Source of the DNA: Nostoc sp. NIES-4103
GTDB taxonomy: Bacteria > Cyanobacteriota > Cyanobacteriia > Cyanobacteriales > Nostocaceae
DNA: 64,000 nt
Direction: 5' to 3'
Assembly: GCF_002368335.1 (NCBI RefSeq)
Contig: NZ_AP018288.1
Location: 238,391 to 302,390, forward strand
In this document: positions 1-8,572 of the stretch, in pieces
Numbering within the stretch: position 1 is the first letter of the stretch
Layout: each line of letters opens with the position of its first letter
Program-made: the position numbers and the translations under genes
The notes under the pieces: generated by a model
Seen by the model: only the letters and a program-made list of their open reading frames with translations
The model's database searches: none
Told to the model about the DNA's origin: nothing

Positions 1-1
1 T

Positions 2-835
2 GTGGAAGTCAAAGCAGCATTGGAACTGCGGAAAGCCATTGTTAATATTGTGCTACGACAAGCCGATGAATTGGCTCAGTTAGCTCATGATTTAGAACGT
101 TCTAATGCCGAACTGAAAAAGTTTGCTTATGTCGCCTCCCACGACTTGCAAGAACCGCTCAATCAAGTAGCGAATTACGTGCAGTTGTTAGAGATGCGCT
201 ATCATGAAGAACTGGATGAAGATGCCAAAGAATTTATCAGCTATGCTGTCCAGGGAGTCAGCTTGATGCAAACCCTGATTGATGACGTACTGGTATACTC
301 AAAAGTAGATACGCAAGCGATCGCCTTTCAACTGACAGAAGTAGAAATAGCTTTAGAACGCGCCCTCAGCAATTTGCGACAACGCATTTTAGAAACTGGC
401 GCTACTATCACCCACGACTATTTACCAACTGTCATGGCTGGTAGCACGCAACTAATGCAGCTATTTCAAAACCTGATTGCTAACGCTATCAAATTCCGTA
501 GTGACCAACCACCACAAATTCATATCGGTGCAGAAAGGCTAGAAGATGAGTGGTTGTTCTTTGTGCGCGATAATGGTATTGGCATTGACCCCCAGTTTAG
601 CGATCGCATTTTCGTCATCTTTCAACGCTTGCACACACGCGATGAATATCCAGGCACAGGCATGGGTCTGGCTATCTGTAAAAAGATCATTGAATGCCAT
701 CGAGGCCGGATTTGGGTAGAGTCACAACTAGGAGAGGGCGCAACCTTCTACTTTACAATCCCAGTGGGAGGACGTGAGCGTGAGCGTAGAAACGGAAGAA
801 AAACACAAAACCATCTTTTTGGTCGAGGACAATAA
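2..835 (+). CDS. cphA: C-terminal part of a Cph1-type phytochrome histidine kinase (5' end outside window)
   Basis: Red/far-red light sensor kinase; only the transmitter half is in the window and the frame is open to the left edge. Visible parts in order: a linker helix rich in Leu/Arg that in the family connects the PHY domain to the kinase, the H-box ASHDLQEP with the phospho-accepting His (about residue 47), the N-box with QNLIANAIKF, the G1 box DNGIGID and the G2 box GTGMGLAI. The wording of the linker and H-box is that of cyanobacterial Cph1/AphA. The photosensory PAS-GAF-PHY half cannot be seen, so the chromophore class (bilin-attaching Cys or not) is unknown. The 3' end overlaps the start of the next gene by about 56 bases, which implies translational coupling with its response regulator, as in known cph1-rcp1 operons. 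Confidence 0.9.
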   Translation: MEVKAALELRKAIVNIVLRQADELAQLAHDLERSNAELKKFAYVASHDLQEPLNQVANYVQLLEMRYHEELDEDAKEFISYAVQGVSLMQTLIDDVLVYSKVDTQAIAFQLTEVEIALERALSNLRQRILETGATITHDYLPTVMAGSTQLMQLFQNLIANAIKFRSDQPPQIHIGAERLEDEWLFFVRDNGIGIDPQFSDRIFVIFQRLHTRDEYPGTGMGLAICKKIIECHRGRIWVESQLGEGATFYFTIPVGGRERERRNGRKTQNHLFGRGQ

Positions 836-1241
836 AGCTGATATCCGCCTCATCCAAGAAGCGTTGAAAAATAGCGTAGTACCGCACCAAGTGGTGACGG
901 TTAGGGATGGCGTGGATGCTATGGCTTTTTTACGTCAAGAGGGCGAGTATGCTGACGCACCGCGCCCTGACCTCATCCTGCTCGATTTAAACTTACCCAG
1001 AAAGGACGGACGAGAAGTACTGGCAGAAATCAAAGCCGACCCGATACTCAAACGCATACCAGTAGTAGTACTGACAACCTCAAGAAATGAGGATGATATT
1101 TTTCACAGCTACGATTTGCATGTGAACTGCTACATCACTAAATCTCGCAACCTCAGCCAGTTATTCCAAATCGTCAAAGGAATTGAAGATTTCTGGCTTT
1201 CTATCGTCACCCTCCCATCACAGCAAGAGGATGGGGAGTAG
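780..1241 (+). CDS. rcpA: Rcp1-type single-domain response regulator of the phytochrome
   Basis: CheY-like receiver without an output domain, the phosphate acceptor of the upstream phytochrome kinase. Visible: acidic pair in FLVEDNKADIRL, phospho-acceptor Asp in LILLDLNLPRKDG, Thr in VVVLTTS and the conserved Lys in CYITKS. The long loop after LPRKDG and the C-terminal FWLSIVTLP segment fit the Rcp1 family, which dimerises through its C-terminal part. A GGGAGG ribosome site (about 766-771) lies 8 bases before the GTG at 780; an in-frame GTG at 774 is closer than usual, so 780 is preferred. The stop codon is formed by the first units of a GGGGAGTA tandem array, so the last residues (DGE) may be repeat-derived. 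Confidence 0.92.
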   Translation: MSVETEEKHKTIFLVEDNKADIRLIQEALKNSVVPHQVVTVRDGVDAMAFLRQEGEYADAPRPDLILLDLNLPRKDGREVLAEIKADPILKRIPVVVLTTSRNEDDIFHSYDLHVNCYITKSRNLSQLFQIVKGIEDFWLSIVTLPSQQEDGE

Positions 1242-1490
1242 GGGAGTAGGGGAGCAGGGGAGCAGGGGAACTCGGGGCCCCCACGACCGAAAGAGAGTGG
1301 GGATTAGGGGCACAGGGGAGCAGGGGAGCAGGGGAGCAGGGGAGCAGAGATAGGGAATAATAACTCCGCGCCTCCTAACTCTTCACTCCCAACTCTTCAC
1401 TCCTAACTCTTAACTCCTAACTCTTAACTCTTAACTTCTAACTCCGCGCCTTTGCGCCTCCTAACTCCCCACTCAGCACTCAGCACTCAA
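1233..1490. repeat. Two adjacent short tandem repeat arrays between rcpA and the next kinase
   Basis: From about 1233 an imperfect 8-base unit GGGGAGYA is repeated, interrupted by a stretch with CTCGGGGCCCCC, then resumes to about 1351. From about 1370 to 1490 an imperfect pyrimidine-rich unit of the TAACTCC/CACTCC kind follows. The arrays fill the whole space between the two genes; I see no promoter or terminator that can be separated from them. Such arrays are typical of filamentous cyanobacterial intergenic DNA. Confidence 0.85.
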
Positions 1491-1493
1491 ATT

Positions 1494-2654
1494 ATGGTTG
1501 CAAGCTCAGTAAAAATCTTGTTAATTGAGGATAACCCGGCAGAAGCTAGGCTGTTGCAAGAGTTGCTGAAGCAAGCACAGTCCAAAGAGTTTAGTTTGGT
1601 TCATGTGAAGCGATTGCAAACAGCCCTCGAAGAACTCCATCAAGGCACTTATGATGTAATTCTGTTGGATTTAACTTTACCTGATAGCCAAGGATTATCA
1701 TCCTTGCCGCATATAATTAGTCATGCTCCCAGCGTGCCAATTGTTGTACTCACAAATCTCAACGACGAAGAACTGGCAATTGAGGCAGTACGCCAGGGAG
1801 CGCAAGATTATTTAGTCAAGCGACAGGTGAATGTAGATGTGTTGGTTCGCTCTGTAAATTATGCGATCGAACGCAAGCAGGTTTTAGAATCATTACGTAC
1901 AGTTAATCAGACGTTACAAAGTAGAGTAGATGAACGAACAGCTGAACTGGTGAAAGCCAAGGAGCTTAATCAGTTCAAATCTGAATTTGTTTCCATGCTC
2001 TCCCATGATATTCGTAATCCCTTGAATACTATTCTCTTAGCTGCTGGATTATTGCAAAATAGCGATGATAAATTGAGCAAAGAGAAAAAACTTGATCATA
2101 TACAAATCATTCGTTCAGCCATCAAAAATATGGCACAAATGTTAGATGAAGTGTCATTAATAGGTAAAGCTGATTCAGGAAAACTTCAGTTTGAACTTTG
2201 CCCTTTGGATTTGGAACTATTGTGTCGTCTATTAGTTGAAGAAGCTAAATTAACTTTAAGAGAAAAGCAATTGACTTTGGTGTTTGCCAGTTATGGGGAA
2301 TTCAGCAAAGCATTATGGGATGAAAGCTTGCTGCGCCACATTTTAGGTAATTTACTTGGCAACGCCATTAAATATTCACTACCAGGCGGTAAAGTTCAAT
2401 TTGAAATAATTAATCAAGAAAATACAGTGACCTTCCGAATTCAAGATTGGGGAATTGGCATTTGTGAAAACGACCAAAAGCAACTGTTTCAGCCTTTCCA
2501 CCGAGGAGAAAATGTTGGTAGAGTTCCTGGCACTGGCTTGGGGTTAGCAATTGTTAAAAAGTGTGTTGAGGCGCACGGAGGAGAAATTTTGGTTAATAGT
2601 GAAGTTGGTGTTGGTACTACGTTTACTGTCACGCTGCCTGTGATTAAAGCTTAA
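1494..2654 (+). CDS. Hybrid receiver - histidine kinase (response regulator with kinase output)
   Basis: Two-component signalling protein of about 386 residues, cytoplasmic (no membrane segment). N-terminal receiver (about residues 5-125) with the DN pair in LLIEDNPAEARLL, acceptor Asp in VILLDLTLPD and Lys in YLVKRQ; a coiled-coil linker (about 130-165); H-box SMLSHDIRNPLNT; then N-box LGNLLGNAIKYS, G1 DWGIGI and G2 GTGLGLAIV. The receiver at the N terminus suggests that phosphorylation by an upstream kinase (the phytochrome or another) controls this kinase. The start is the ATG at 1494; an in-frame TTG at 1452 lies inside the tandem repeat and is unlikely. No downstream partner is adjacent, since the next gene is on the other strand. 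Confidence 0.85.
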   Translation: MVASSVKILLIEDNPAEARLLQELLKQAQSKEFSLVHVKRLQTALEELHQGTYDVILLDLTLPDSQGLSSLPHIISHAPSVPIVVLTNLNDEELAIEAVRQGAQDYLVKRQVNVDVLVRSVNYAIERKQVLESLRTVNQTLQSRVDERTAELVKAKELNQFKSEFVSMLSHDIRNPLNTILLAAGLLQNSDDKLSKEKKLDHIQIIRSAIKNMAQMLDEVSLIGKADSGKLQFELCPLDLELLCRLLVEEAKLTLREKQLTLVFASYGEFSKALWDESLLRHILGNLLGNAIKYSLPGGKVQFEIINQENTVTFRIQDWGIGICENDQKQLFQPFHRGENVGRVPGTGLGLAIVKKCVEAHGGEILVNSEVGVGTTFTVTLPVIKA

Positions 2655-2696
2655 TAGGAATATAATTAAATAACACCATTACAATCAATAAATGAC

Positions 2697-2779
2697 TAAT
2701 TACCAATCACCAATCACCAATCACCAATTATCAATTACCAATTACCAATTATCAATTACCAATTACCAATTACCAATTA
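2697..2779. repeat. ATTACCA-type heptanucleotide array reaching into trmB
   Basis: Imperfect 7-base units of the form ATTACCA / ATCACCA / ATTATCA run from about 2697 to 2779. The array crosses the 3' end of trmB (minus strand), so the final Trp codon and the stop of that gene are written by repeat units. Confidence 0.85.
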
Positions 2780-3420
2780 TTCTCTAACTTTTTAAATAAA
2801 GTACGATAAACAAGTTCACCCTTTTTTTGAGTATATATTTCCCGTTCTGTGGGGACTGGTAGCGGGTTTTCAGCCAACCATTCTTCTGTACCAAGTCTTT
2901 GAAAAGCTGGGTGTGCAGCAAAGCGATCGCACATTTCCACGGCGATAAATTTCATATCTGATTGCAGAAAAACTTCCCCCCCAACTGCCAGATAATTAGC
3001 TAATTCTTCTACTAACTCTGGTTGTACTACCCGGCGTTTAGCGTGACGGGTTTTAAACCAAGGATCGGGAAATTGAATGGTAACGCGCTGTAAAGTTCCT
3101 GGAGGTAGGGAAGATAACAGCGATCGCAATGAGTTATTGACGTTGCAAAATAAATAGTGTAAATTTGTCAAGCCCAATTCATCACGCAAATTATTCGCCT
3201 CTACTACCAAGGGTTCTCGAATTTCTAACCCCAGAAAATTCCAGTTGGGTTCTATCTTAGCCATACTTAACAAAAACTGCCCCCTAGCACAGCCGATATC
3301 TAGATGTAGCGGTTGGTTGAACTGTGCATAAACTTTTTCCCAGTCAAGAGGATTGGCTGGTGTTCCATACTTTTGAGCAAGTGGGTTAACGTGTTGACGA
3401 ACTCGAATTTTATTACGCAT
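2770..3420 (-). CDS. trmB: tRNA (guanine-N7-)-methyltransferase
   Basis: Methylates N7 of G46 in the variable loop of tRNAs with S-adenosylmethionine. About 216 residues. Motif I for SAM binding is LDIGCARGQF; the family signature QFPDPWFKTRHAKRR, which contains the catalytic Asp and the tRNA-contacting basic residues, is intact. The start at 3420 gives the usual MRNKIRVRQHVNP opening; an in-frame upstream start at 3474 would add 18 residues not expected for the family. The C-terminal ENNW is partly encoded by the heptanucleotide array at 2697-2779, a sign that the 3' end has been remodelled. It stands alone on the minus strand. Confidence 0.93.
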   Translation of the reverse strand: MRNKIRVRQHVNPLAQKYGTPANPLDWEKVYAQFNQPLHLDIGCARGQFLLSMAKIEPNWNFLGLEIREPLVVEANNLRDELGLTNLHYLFCNVNNSLRSLLSSLPPGTLQRVTIQFPDPWFKTRHAKRRVVQPELVEELANYLAVGGEVFLQSDMKFIAVEMCDRFAAHPAFQRLGTEEWLAENPLPVPTEREIYTQKKGELVYRTLFKKLENNW

Positions 3421-3564
3421 GACTACTTCAAAGGGCAAGATTTTGATGTTATCTAGGAACAAGTTGAGCGTCAACTATCACCGCAGCAGTGGGAGGAACG
3501 TTAATGATCCAAGTTGCTGGTTACTCTTGTGAGCGATCGCTTGGGGACAGTTAAGCAATAAAAT

Positions 3565-3591
3565 GCCCTCCAATCAGAGAAAAAGGAGGGC
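3565..3591 (-). terminator. Hairpin, probable terminator of the NADH dehydrogenase gene
   Basis: Perfect 7-bp stem GCCCTCC / GGAGGGC with a 13-base loop. Read on the minus strand it is followed by ATTTTATT. It lies about 175 bases downstream of the stop of the gene ending at 3766. The rest of 3421-3765 shows no gene. Confidence 0.45.
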
Positions 3592-3765
3592 TTAAACAAA
3601 ATAATTGCCATATATGCTATCACAAATGACCTGTTGAAGGCGATCGAGATGTTCAATAGCTTACTTGGATATTGTAAGTGATACAGTATGCAATGATTTT
3701 GTTAATCATTATTCCCCTTGGAGCTTTTATTTGCAGGGGATTTCACTCTATTTCCTCCTTTAAAG

Positions 3766-5097
3766 CTAATTAGCAACTTGGGTTATATTGTTAGTTTTTG
3801 CTTCTACATAAGCTTCTCGACCTGTAATCAATCTAGAGCGACGATTACGAGTGATATAATTCCACGCCCACTGGAATACTACTAGTAATTTAGTGTCAAA
3901 CTCGATTAAGAAGTAGATATGAACTATTAGCCAAAATACCCAAGCCAGGAAACCTGTAAGTTTGAGGAAGCCTAAATCTACAATAGCTAAATTTTGTCCA
4001 ATCATCGCCAAACTACCCACATGGTTATAATGAAATGCTGGCAAAGTTTGACCTTGAAGACGTTTTTGAATGAGTCTAGCTACATATTCTCCTTGTTGTT
4101 TGGCTACGGGTGCAACACCAGGTAAGGGTTTACCATCTTGATGGGAGAAGTTGCCTAAATCTCCTACTACAAAAATGTTTCTATAACCCTTGATAGTCAA
4201 GTCGGGTTCTACAATCACACGTCCAGAGCGATCGCACTCTACTCCTGTACGTTCTGCTAGGACTTTCGCCATTGGCGAACCCTGAACACCTGCTGCCCAC
4301 AATATGGTTTTTGAGGCAATTGCTGTCACTTCATCGCCTTGCTTGAAAGTGACTATATTATTTTCAATATTTGTCACTCTGGTGTTAGTTTGGATAATCA
4401 CACCCAACTTTTGCAAAGATGCTGCTGCTACTTCTGATAAATCTGGTGAAATGTGTGGGAGGACGCGATCGGCCCCTTGTAATAGTAAAATTTTCGCTTC
4501 TGAGGTGTCGATGTTGCGGAAATCTTCTTTGAGAGTTTTGTATGCTAACTCAGCGATCGCACCTGCTAATTCTACTCCTGTAGGGCCGCCACCCACAATC
4601 ACAAAAGTCAACAAAGCACGCCGTTTTTCGAGATCGGTTTCTTTTTCTGCTGCTTCAAATGCTGAAAATATCCGGCGGCGCATTTCTATGGCATCTTCAA
4701 CAGTTTTTAAGCCGGGAGCTAAATCTTTCCAGTTATCCTTACCAAAGTAGGAATGGTTAGCACCTGTGGCGACAATCAATGTATCGTAAGGTATTACTTT
4801 ATCGCCCATGATCACTTGTTGTGCTTTGGGATCGATATCATTTACTTCTCCCAGCAACACTTGGGTATTCTTACTTTTACTGAATACAGCTCGCAATGGT
4901 GAGGAAATATCAGCAGGTGATAACGTACCTGTCGCAACTTGATATAAAAGTGGCTGAAATAGGTGGAAGTTACGTTTATCAATGAGAGTAACATTCACAT
5001 TCGCTTTTGCAAGATGCTTTGCTGTATACAGCCCACCAAAGCCTCCACCAATGATTACAACCTGATGTCGTCCATTATTGTCAAGTGCAACTGCCAT
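3766..5097 (-). CDS. Type-2 NAD(P)H dehydrogenase (NDH-2 family flavoprotein)
   Basis: Single-subunit FAD enzyme that passes electrons from NAD(P)H to quinone without pumping protons; in cyanobacteria thought to sense or adjust the redox state of the plastoquinone pool. 443 residues. FAD dinucleotide-binding motif VVIIGGGFGGLYTAKHLA at the N terminus, quinone/FAD segment FHLFQPLLYQVATG, second Rossmann motif VIVGGGPTGVELAGA around residues 165-180, and the FAD-binding GDLGNF with the conserved KQQGEY. The last 80 residues contain a hydrophobic stretch (GFLAWVFWLIVHIYFLIEF) that should anchor it in the membrane. It belongs to the ndb group, but I cannot assign ndbA, B or C. Upstream, about 70 bases carry no other gene. 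Confidence 0.92.
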   Translation of the reverse strand: MAVALDNNGRHQVVIIGGGFGGLYTAKHLAKANVNVTLIDKRNFHLFQPLLYQVATGTLSPADISSPLRAVFSKSKNTQVLLGEVNDIDPKAQQVIMGDKVIPYDTLIVATGANHSYFGKDNWKDLAPGLKTVEDAIEMRRRIFSAFEAAEKETDLEKRRALLTFVIVGGGPTGVELAGAIAELAYKTLKEDFRNIDTSEAKILLLQGADRVLPHISPDLSEVAAASLQKLGVIIQTNTRVTNIENNIVTFKQGDEVTAIASKTILWAAGVQGSPMAKVLAERTGVECDRSGRVIVEPDLTIKGYRNIFVVGDLGNFSHQDGKPLPGVAPVAKQQGEYVARLIQKRLQGQTLPAFHYNHVGSLAMIGQNLAIVDLGFLKLTGFLAWVFWLIVHIYFLIEFDTKLLVVFQWAWNYITRNRRSRLITGREAYVEAKTNNITQVAN

Positions 5098-5239
5098 ACG
5101 AAATATTTCCTTCTGTTAAGAGAGTTGTAACTTTTCTTAACAAAAGTTTTAACAGCATGATGATGTGGGTTGCCGTTTATTTGGAACAATTTAAAAAATA
5201 ATAAAAGTAGCAAAAGTTAACTTTTGTTCGATGACTAGA

Positions 5240-5295
5240 TGCTGTGCAAAAAAGCTGAGACTGGAATTAGAAGGAAAAATTCTAGGTGTCTCAGC
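5240..5295 (-). terminator. Rho-independent terminator of the small secreted protein gene
   Basis: On the minus strand, GCTGAGAC pairs with GTCTCAGC (5254-5261 with 5288-5295), with an inner TAGAA/TTCTA stem, and is directly followed by TTTTTT. This is a textbook intrinsic terminator about 100 bases after the gene ending at 5392. Confidence 0.85.
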
Positions 5296-5391
5296 TATCT
5301 TCGCAATTCTATCTCTCTGTACCTGGAAAAAAGTACACTCTAGATACTTATCGAGCAAACTTGTGGCTGTGAGTCAGATAGAAATTAGTGT

Positions 5392-5832
5392 CTAAAAATC
5401 ATCCGATAAAACAACTACTAGATCGGTGTCAGGTTCTGGCCCAAAACCACTTCCTTGTGCTACATAATTAAGTGTTCCTCCTGTTTCTAAAACTGCGGGG
5501 CCTCCACAGGCTTTAATTAAATTAATTCCATTCTTGACTTTTATATCTTGGCAACCGAATTCGATTCCATTTGAACCAGTAATTTGAATCTTATTAATTG
5601 TCCCTGTTTCACCATCATCTAAGTAAAGTTTGGCAGAGCGAATGACTGTTTTAGCTGGCAAAGATGGAGCATTTACATTAACACTCAACTCTCCTCCAGT
5701 AATTCGAGCTACTTGAGCAATACGTAGAGCAGCAAAGGCGTTTGGAACTGATATAGAGAAACAGAAGATAATAAATGACAGAGCAAATGTCAAAATTTTT
5801 ACTGGGTTGATGAGCGTCTTCAATGAATTCAT
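5392..5832 (-). CDS. Small exported protein of unknown function
   Basis: 146 residues. A clear Sec signal peptide: basic start MNSLKTLINPVK, hydrophobic core of about 18 residues, and an AFA-A cleavage site near residue 34. The mature part (about 112 residues) is rich in Gly, Ile and Val with alternating hydrophobic residues, suggesting a beta-sandwich; it has two Cys (FGCQDI and KACGG) that could form a disulfide outside the cytoplasm. It ends in the acidic VVVLSDDF. I do not recognise the family. It is a single-gene unit: it has its own terminator at 5240-5295 and no co-directional neighbour close upstream. The purine-rich stretch before the ATG (AAGGATAATCACC) supplies a ribosome site. Confidence 0.8.
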   Translation of the reverse strand: MNSLKTLINPVKILTFALSFIIFCFSISVPNAFAALRIAQVARITGGELSVNVNAPSLPAKTVIRSAKLYLDDGETGTINKIQITGSNGIEFGCQDIKVKNGINLIKACGGPAVLETGGTLNYVAQGSGFGPEPDTDLVVVLSDDF

Positions 5833-6069
5833 GGTGATTATCCTTTACATATTTTGAGAATGAACAATGATAATTCACTCTTTAGTTAGAGGTAATTTTC
5901 AATGCAATGTTATATTAGATATGAAATTTGAGGAAGTTGTGAGGATATCTAAGATTTTCTGTAAAAAAATCTTAATAATGGCTGAATTTGTCAGAATATT
6001 GCTTTTTATTGAATCCTGTACACTCAGTACTGCTAGGAGAAAAGGAAGTATCAAAAATATGTAAAGACG

Positions 6070-6114
6070 TAATTTGTCATTGCAAGCGTAACGTAGCGAA
6101 GCAATGACAAATTA
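6070..6114. repeat. Perfect 14-bp inverted repeat (intergenic hairpin)
   Basis: TAATTTGTCATTGC (6070-6083) pairs perfectly with 6101-6114 around a 17-base loop (AAGCGTAACGTAGCGAA). There is no T-run, so this is more likely a REP/MITE-type palindrome than a terminator. It lies in the 5833-6528 gap, which otherwise holds only the relics listed next. Confidence 0.75.
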
Positions 6115-6139
6115 TAGTTGTTGCGATCGCTACTCTACT

Positions 6140-6220
6140 AGGACTCACGCACTCGTGACAAAAAACTAAGCTTTTGCGATTACAACGCTAGGCTCGCTCC
6201 GGACGTAAAATCGTAGTCCG
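6140..6220 (-). repeat. Remnant of a MITE-like element (AGGACT[T/C]ACGCA family)
   Basis: One end (6140-6151, AGGACTCACGCA) and most of the body match, in inverted orientation, the complete element at 21488-21579: both share AATCGCAAAAGCT and the GTCACGAGTGCGTGAGTCC end. The other terminal repeat is missing: at 6220 the element runs directly into the ctaE relic. Confidence 0.7.
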
Positions 6221-6462
6221 TTTAATCGCTGTATCGCCTAAGTGAATCACAAAACTGCTAGAAACCAGGATGACTGTGTTAATGGTCGGTACGAGTAATT
6301 TTACTTCTGTACCTTCAGGAGGCCAAACTGCGGTACCACCACGCAGAATTAGGTAAGTCGCAAAAAACCGCCAAACATGAAAGACTCGGAAAGCAGAAAC
6401 GTCAGCAGCCCAAACACCCGCAAGTCTGGATGTTCTTCATGGGAAGCGGTTGAACGATATTT
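6218..6462 (-). pseudogene. ctaE: Relic of cytochrome c oxidase subunit III (ctaE), frameshifted and truncated at both ends
   Basis: Reading leftward, one frame gives HEEHPDLRVFGLLTF and then SESFMFGGF, followed by a stop; a second frame takes over at the run of six T and gives ATYLILRGGTAVWPPEG, then LVPTINTVILVSSSFVIH and LGDTAIKR. These are hallmark segments of CtaE, the heme-copper oxidase subunit III. One base is missing at the T-run, so the two halves are out of frame. The N-terminal segment starts after an in-frame stop (6463-6465), and the match stops at 6218-6220, exactly where the MITE-like remnant starts. Normal CtaE is about 200 residues; only about 75 codons remain. No other ctaCDE gene is near, so this is a displaced fragment. 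Confidence 0.8.
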
Positions 6463-6528
6463 CTAGCGTGTTCAAAGTTGAATCCTGAGTAGGAAATAGA
6501 CAGTTGTATTTTCTCCATTAGGAGTTAA

Positions 6529-6858
6529 TTGCTGACCGATGCGGCTTTGCGTGGTAAATGGAATCGATTAATGCATGCCCGCATTTTATATTTTGAAATG
6601 CCACCAGAGTGGAAAAAACAACTGGTCAAGTCTAAGAAGAAGCAGCGAACTACTAACTGCCAAACAAAGTTAAAATCACAAATAGCTCTGTCTACTGAAT
6701 ATATTCTTGAAGCAAGAAAAAAACTAGGGTTGAGCCAAAGAGACTTAGCACAGCTAACTAGTAAAAGTCAGAGTTGGACTCGTGATATTGAAAATGGACG
6801 TTTTCAAGCTAAGTTAGAAGACCAGATACTATTGCGAAAAGCTCTAGGCATGAATTAG
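6529..6858 (+). CDS. Small XRE-type helix-turn-helix protein
   Basis: 109 residues. The C-terminal half (about residues 58-109) is a Cro/CI-type helix-turn-helix: ARKKLGLSQRDLAQL, then SQSWTRDIENGRFQ and a final LLRKALGMN. The N-terminal half is basic and has no recognisable domain. The proposed start is TTG at 6529 with AGGAG at 6520-6524; the spacing of four bases is short, so an internal ATG (6571, codon 15, or 6598, codon 24) is possible. It may bind DNA as an antitoxin-like or phage-type repressor, but I see no toxin partner; the next gene is convergent and 34 bases away. Moderately sure that it is a gene, not of its role. Confidence 0.6.
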   Translation: MLTDAALRGKWNRLMHARILYFEMPPEWKKQLVKSKKKQRTTNCQTKLKSQIALSTEYILEARKKLGLSQRDLAQLTSKSQSWTRDIENGRFQAKLEDQILLRKALGMN

Positions 6859-6892
6859 CTCAAACAAATTCCATTCGCTCACTGACTGCAAT

Positions 6893-7480
6893 TTATGACT
6901 CTACTAAGCAAATATCTACAAGTGAGGTTAGTACCTCTCCAGTCCAGAGATTTTGTAATATTGTTTGTAATATTGTTGGTTCAATCCAGTATTCATATTC
7001 CTCCATACCTTCACGAAATTTCCGATACTTGAACCGAAATTGATATGAACCTGGATACAGTGGGCAAAAACCATAAATATCTTGATCTGGAAAAGGTATA
7101 TTCAAAGTTAACTTTCGGTCACGCTTTTTCTTAGGGTTCTGTATCCAAAAAACAAAAGCATCACGAGAAAAAGTTACTGCTTCTCCTGGCACTACCAGCA
7201 CATAATCAGATTCAAGTGGTGGGTTAAGCCTCTCGCAGCTAATACCTGTCTGCATTACTTGACCATCTGGTGCTATTAGTTCTGGAAACAACGAGTAAAA
7301 ACAGGATGAAAAGTAAAAAAAACTTTGCGTATTATTAGTAATCCGAATACTAAGCTGTACAGGAGTATAAACACCGCGCTTGGCTTCTGGAATGGTTAAT
7401 ACCCTCTGTGATACCACAGTTTCAAACGTGACGTTATCCACTTCAACAATATTACTCTCATTAGATTCAAAAGATGTCAT
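6893..7480 (-). CDS. Conserved-looking hypothetical protein, beta-rich
   Basis: 195 residues, no signal peptide or membrane segment. The composition (many Phe, Tyr, Val, Ile in alternating pattern; VQLSIRITNNTQSFFYFSS near residue 45; FPDQDIYGFCPLYPGSYQF near 130) suggests an Ig-like or beta-sandwich fold of the kind that carries Gly-Xaa-Tyr-Xaa-Phe strand endings. I do not recognise a family. It is convergent with the HTH gene (34 bases between stops) and divergent from the aminopeptidase gene (139 bases), so it is probably transcribed alone. Confidence 0.65.
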   Translation of the reverse strand: MTSFESNESNIVEVDNVTFETVVSQRVLTIPEAKRGVYTPVQLSIRITNNTQSFFYFSSCFYSLFPELIAPDGQVMQTGISCERLNPPLESDYVLVVPGEAVTFSRDAFVFWIQNPKKKRDRKLTLNIPFPDQDIYGFCPLYPGSYQFRFKYRKFREGMEEYEYWIEPTILQTILQNLWTGEVLTSLVDICLVES

Positions 7481-7619
7481 TTTGACTATGAATAGTGAGA
7501 TACTTACAGTATGGTGTCGTGATTTGAGAACAACTAACTTCAGTTATGGGGTTTACTCACCCCCTGCTCTTTGAAAGCTCTCTTGCTTGACTCCTGAATC
7601 TTTTGGTCAAATAATCAAA

Positions 7620-8567
7620 ATGCCAGAACTTTACCCACCCATCGCACCCTACCTAGAAGGTAGTTTACAAGTTTCCGATCTGCACACAATTCATTATGAA
7701 GAGTCTGGCAATCCGCAAGGTAAACCGATTGTTTTGTTGCATGGTGGGCCTGGTGGTGGTTGTTTACCTATTTATCGGCAGTACTTCAACCCAGAAAAAT
7801 GGCGATTAGTCATGTTTGACCAACGCGGTTGTGGTCGAAGTACACCCCATGCAGAACTCAGAGAAAACACAACTTGGGATTTAGTTAATGATATTGAAAA
7901 ACTGCGTCAGCATTTAAACATCGAAAAGTGGGTAGTCTTTGGTGGTAGTTGGGGAAGTACTTTGTCATTAGCTTACAGTCAAACTCACCCCTCTCGCTGC
8001 ACAGGATTAATTCTGCGTGGCATTTTCATGCTGAGACAAAAAGAATTGCGTTGGTTTTATCAAGAAGGCGCAAGCTATATTTTTCCCGATGCTTGGTCAG
8101 AATATGTGAAACCAATTCCTATAGAAGAACGTGATGATATGCTCACAGCTTATTATCAGCGTTTAACTAGTGCAGATGCCCAAATTCAATTAGAATGTGC
8201 CCGTGCTTGGTCAATTTGGGAAGGTAGCACCAGTAAGCTATTTCCAGACCTAGAAGTAATGCAAAAGTTTGGTAATCATCAGTTTGCCACAGCTTTTGCT
8301 CGTATTGAATGCCATTATTTCATCAACAAGGGATTTTTTGAAACAGAAGACCAATTATTATTAAATGTTGACCGCATTCGCCACATTCCAGCTGTGATTG
8401 TACAGGGTCGTTATGATGTGGTTTGTCCAATGATATCAGCTTGGGAATTACATTGCGCCTGGCCAGAAGCAGAATTTATTGTTATTGGAGATGCTGGACA
8501 TTCGATGATGGAACCAGGGATTAGTAGTGCTTTAATTGCAGCAACAGATAAGTTTGCAGACTTATAA
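7620..8567 (+). CDS. pip: Prolyl aminopeptidase (proline iminopeptidase)
   Basis: Cytoplasmic S33-family serine peptidase that removes N-terminal proline from peptides. About 315 residues, alpha/beta-hydrolase fold. Oxyanion motif HGGPGGG near residue 41, conserved DQRGCGRS near 67, nucleophile in GGSWGS (Ser about 110), acid in GRYDVVCP and His in GDAGHS near the C terminus; the catalytic triad is complete. The ATG at 7620 gives the normal MPELYPPIAPY start; an in-frame TTG at 7587 would add 11 unlikely residues. Single gene, followed within ten bases by GGGGCATT-type repeats. Confidence 0.95.
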   Translation: MPELYPPIAPYLEGSLQVSDLHTIHYEESGNPQGKPIVLLHGGPGGGCLPIYRQYFNPEKWRLVMFDQRGCGRSTPHAELRENTTWDLVNDIEKLRQHLNIEKWVVFGGSWGSTLSLAYSQTHPSRCTGLILRGIFMLRQKELRWFYQEGASYIFPDAWSEYVKPIPIEERDDMLTAYYQRLTSADAQIQLECARAWSIWEGSTSKLFPDLEVMQKFGNHQFATAFARIECHYFINKGFFETEDQLLLNVDRIRHIPAVIVQGRYDVVCPMISAWELHCAWPEAEFIVIGDAGHSMMEPGISSALIAATDKFADL

Positions 8568-8572
8568 CAAAA

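Noticed and set aside
5867..6064. 65-codon plus-strand frame upstream of the ctaE relic
   Set aside because: No ribosome site and composition typical of random A+T-rich intergenic DNA.
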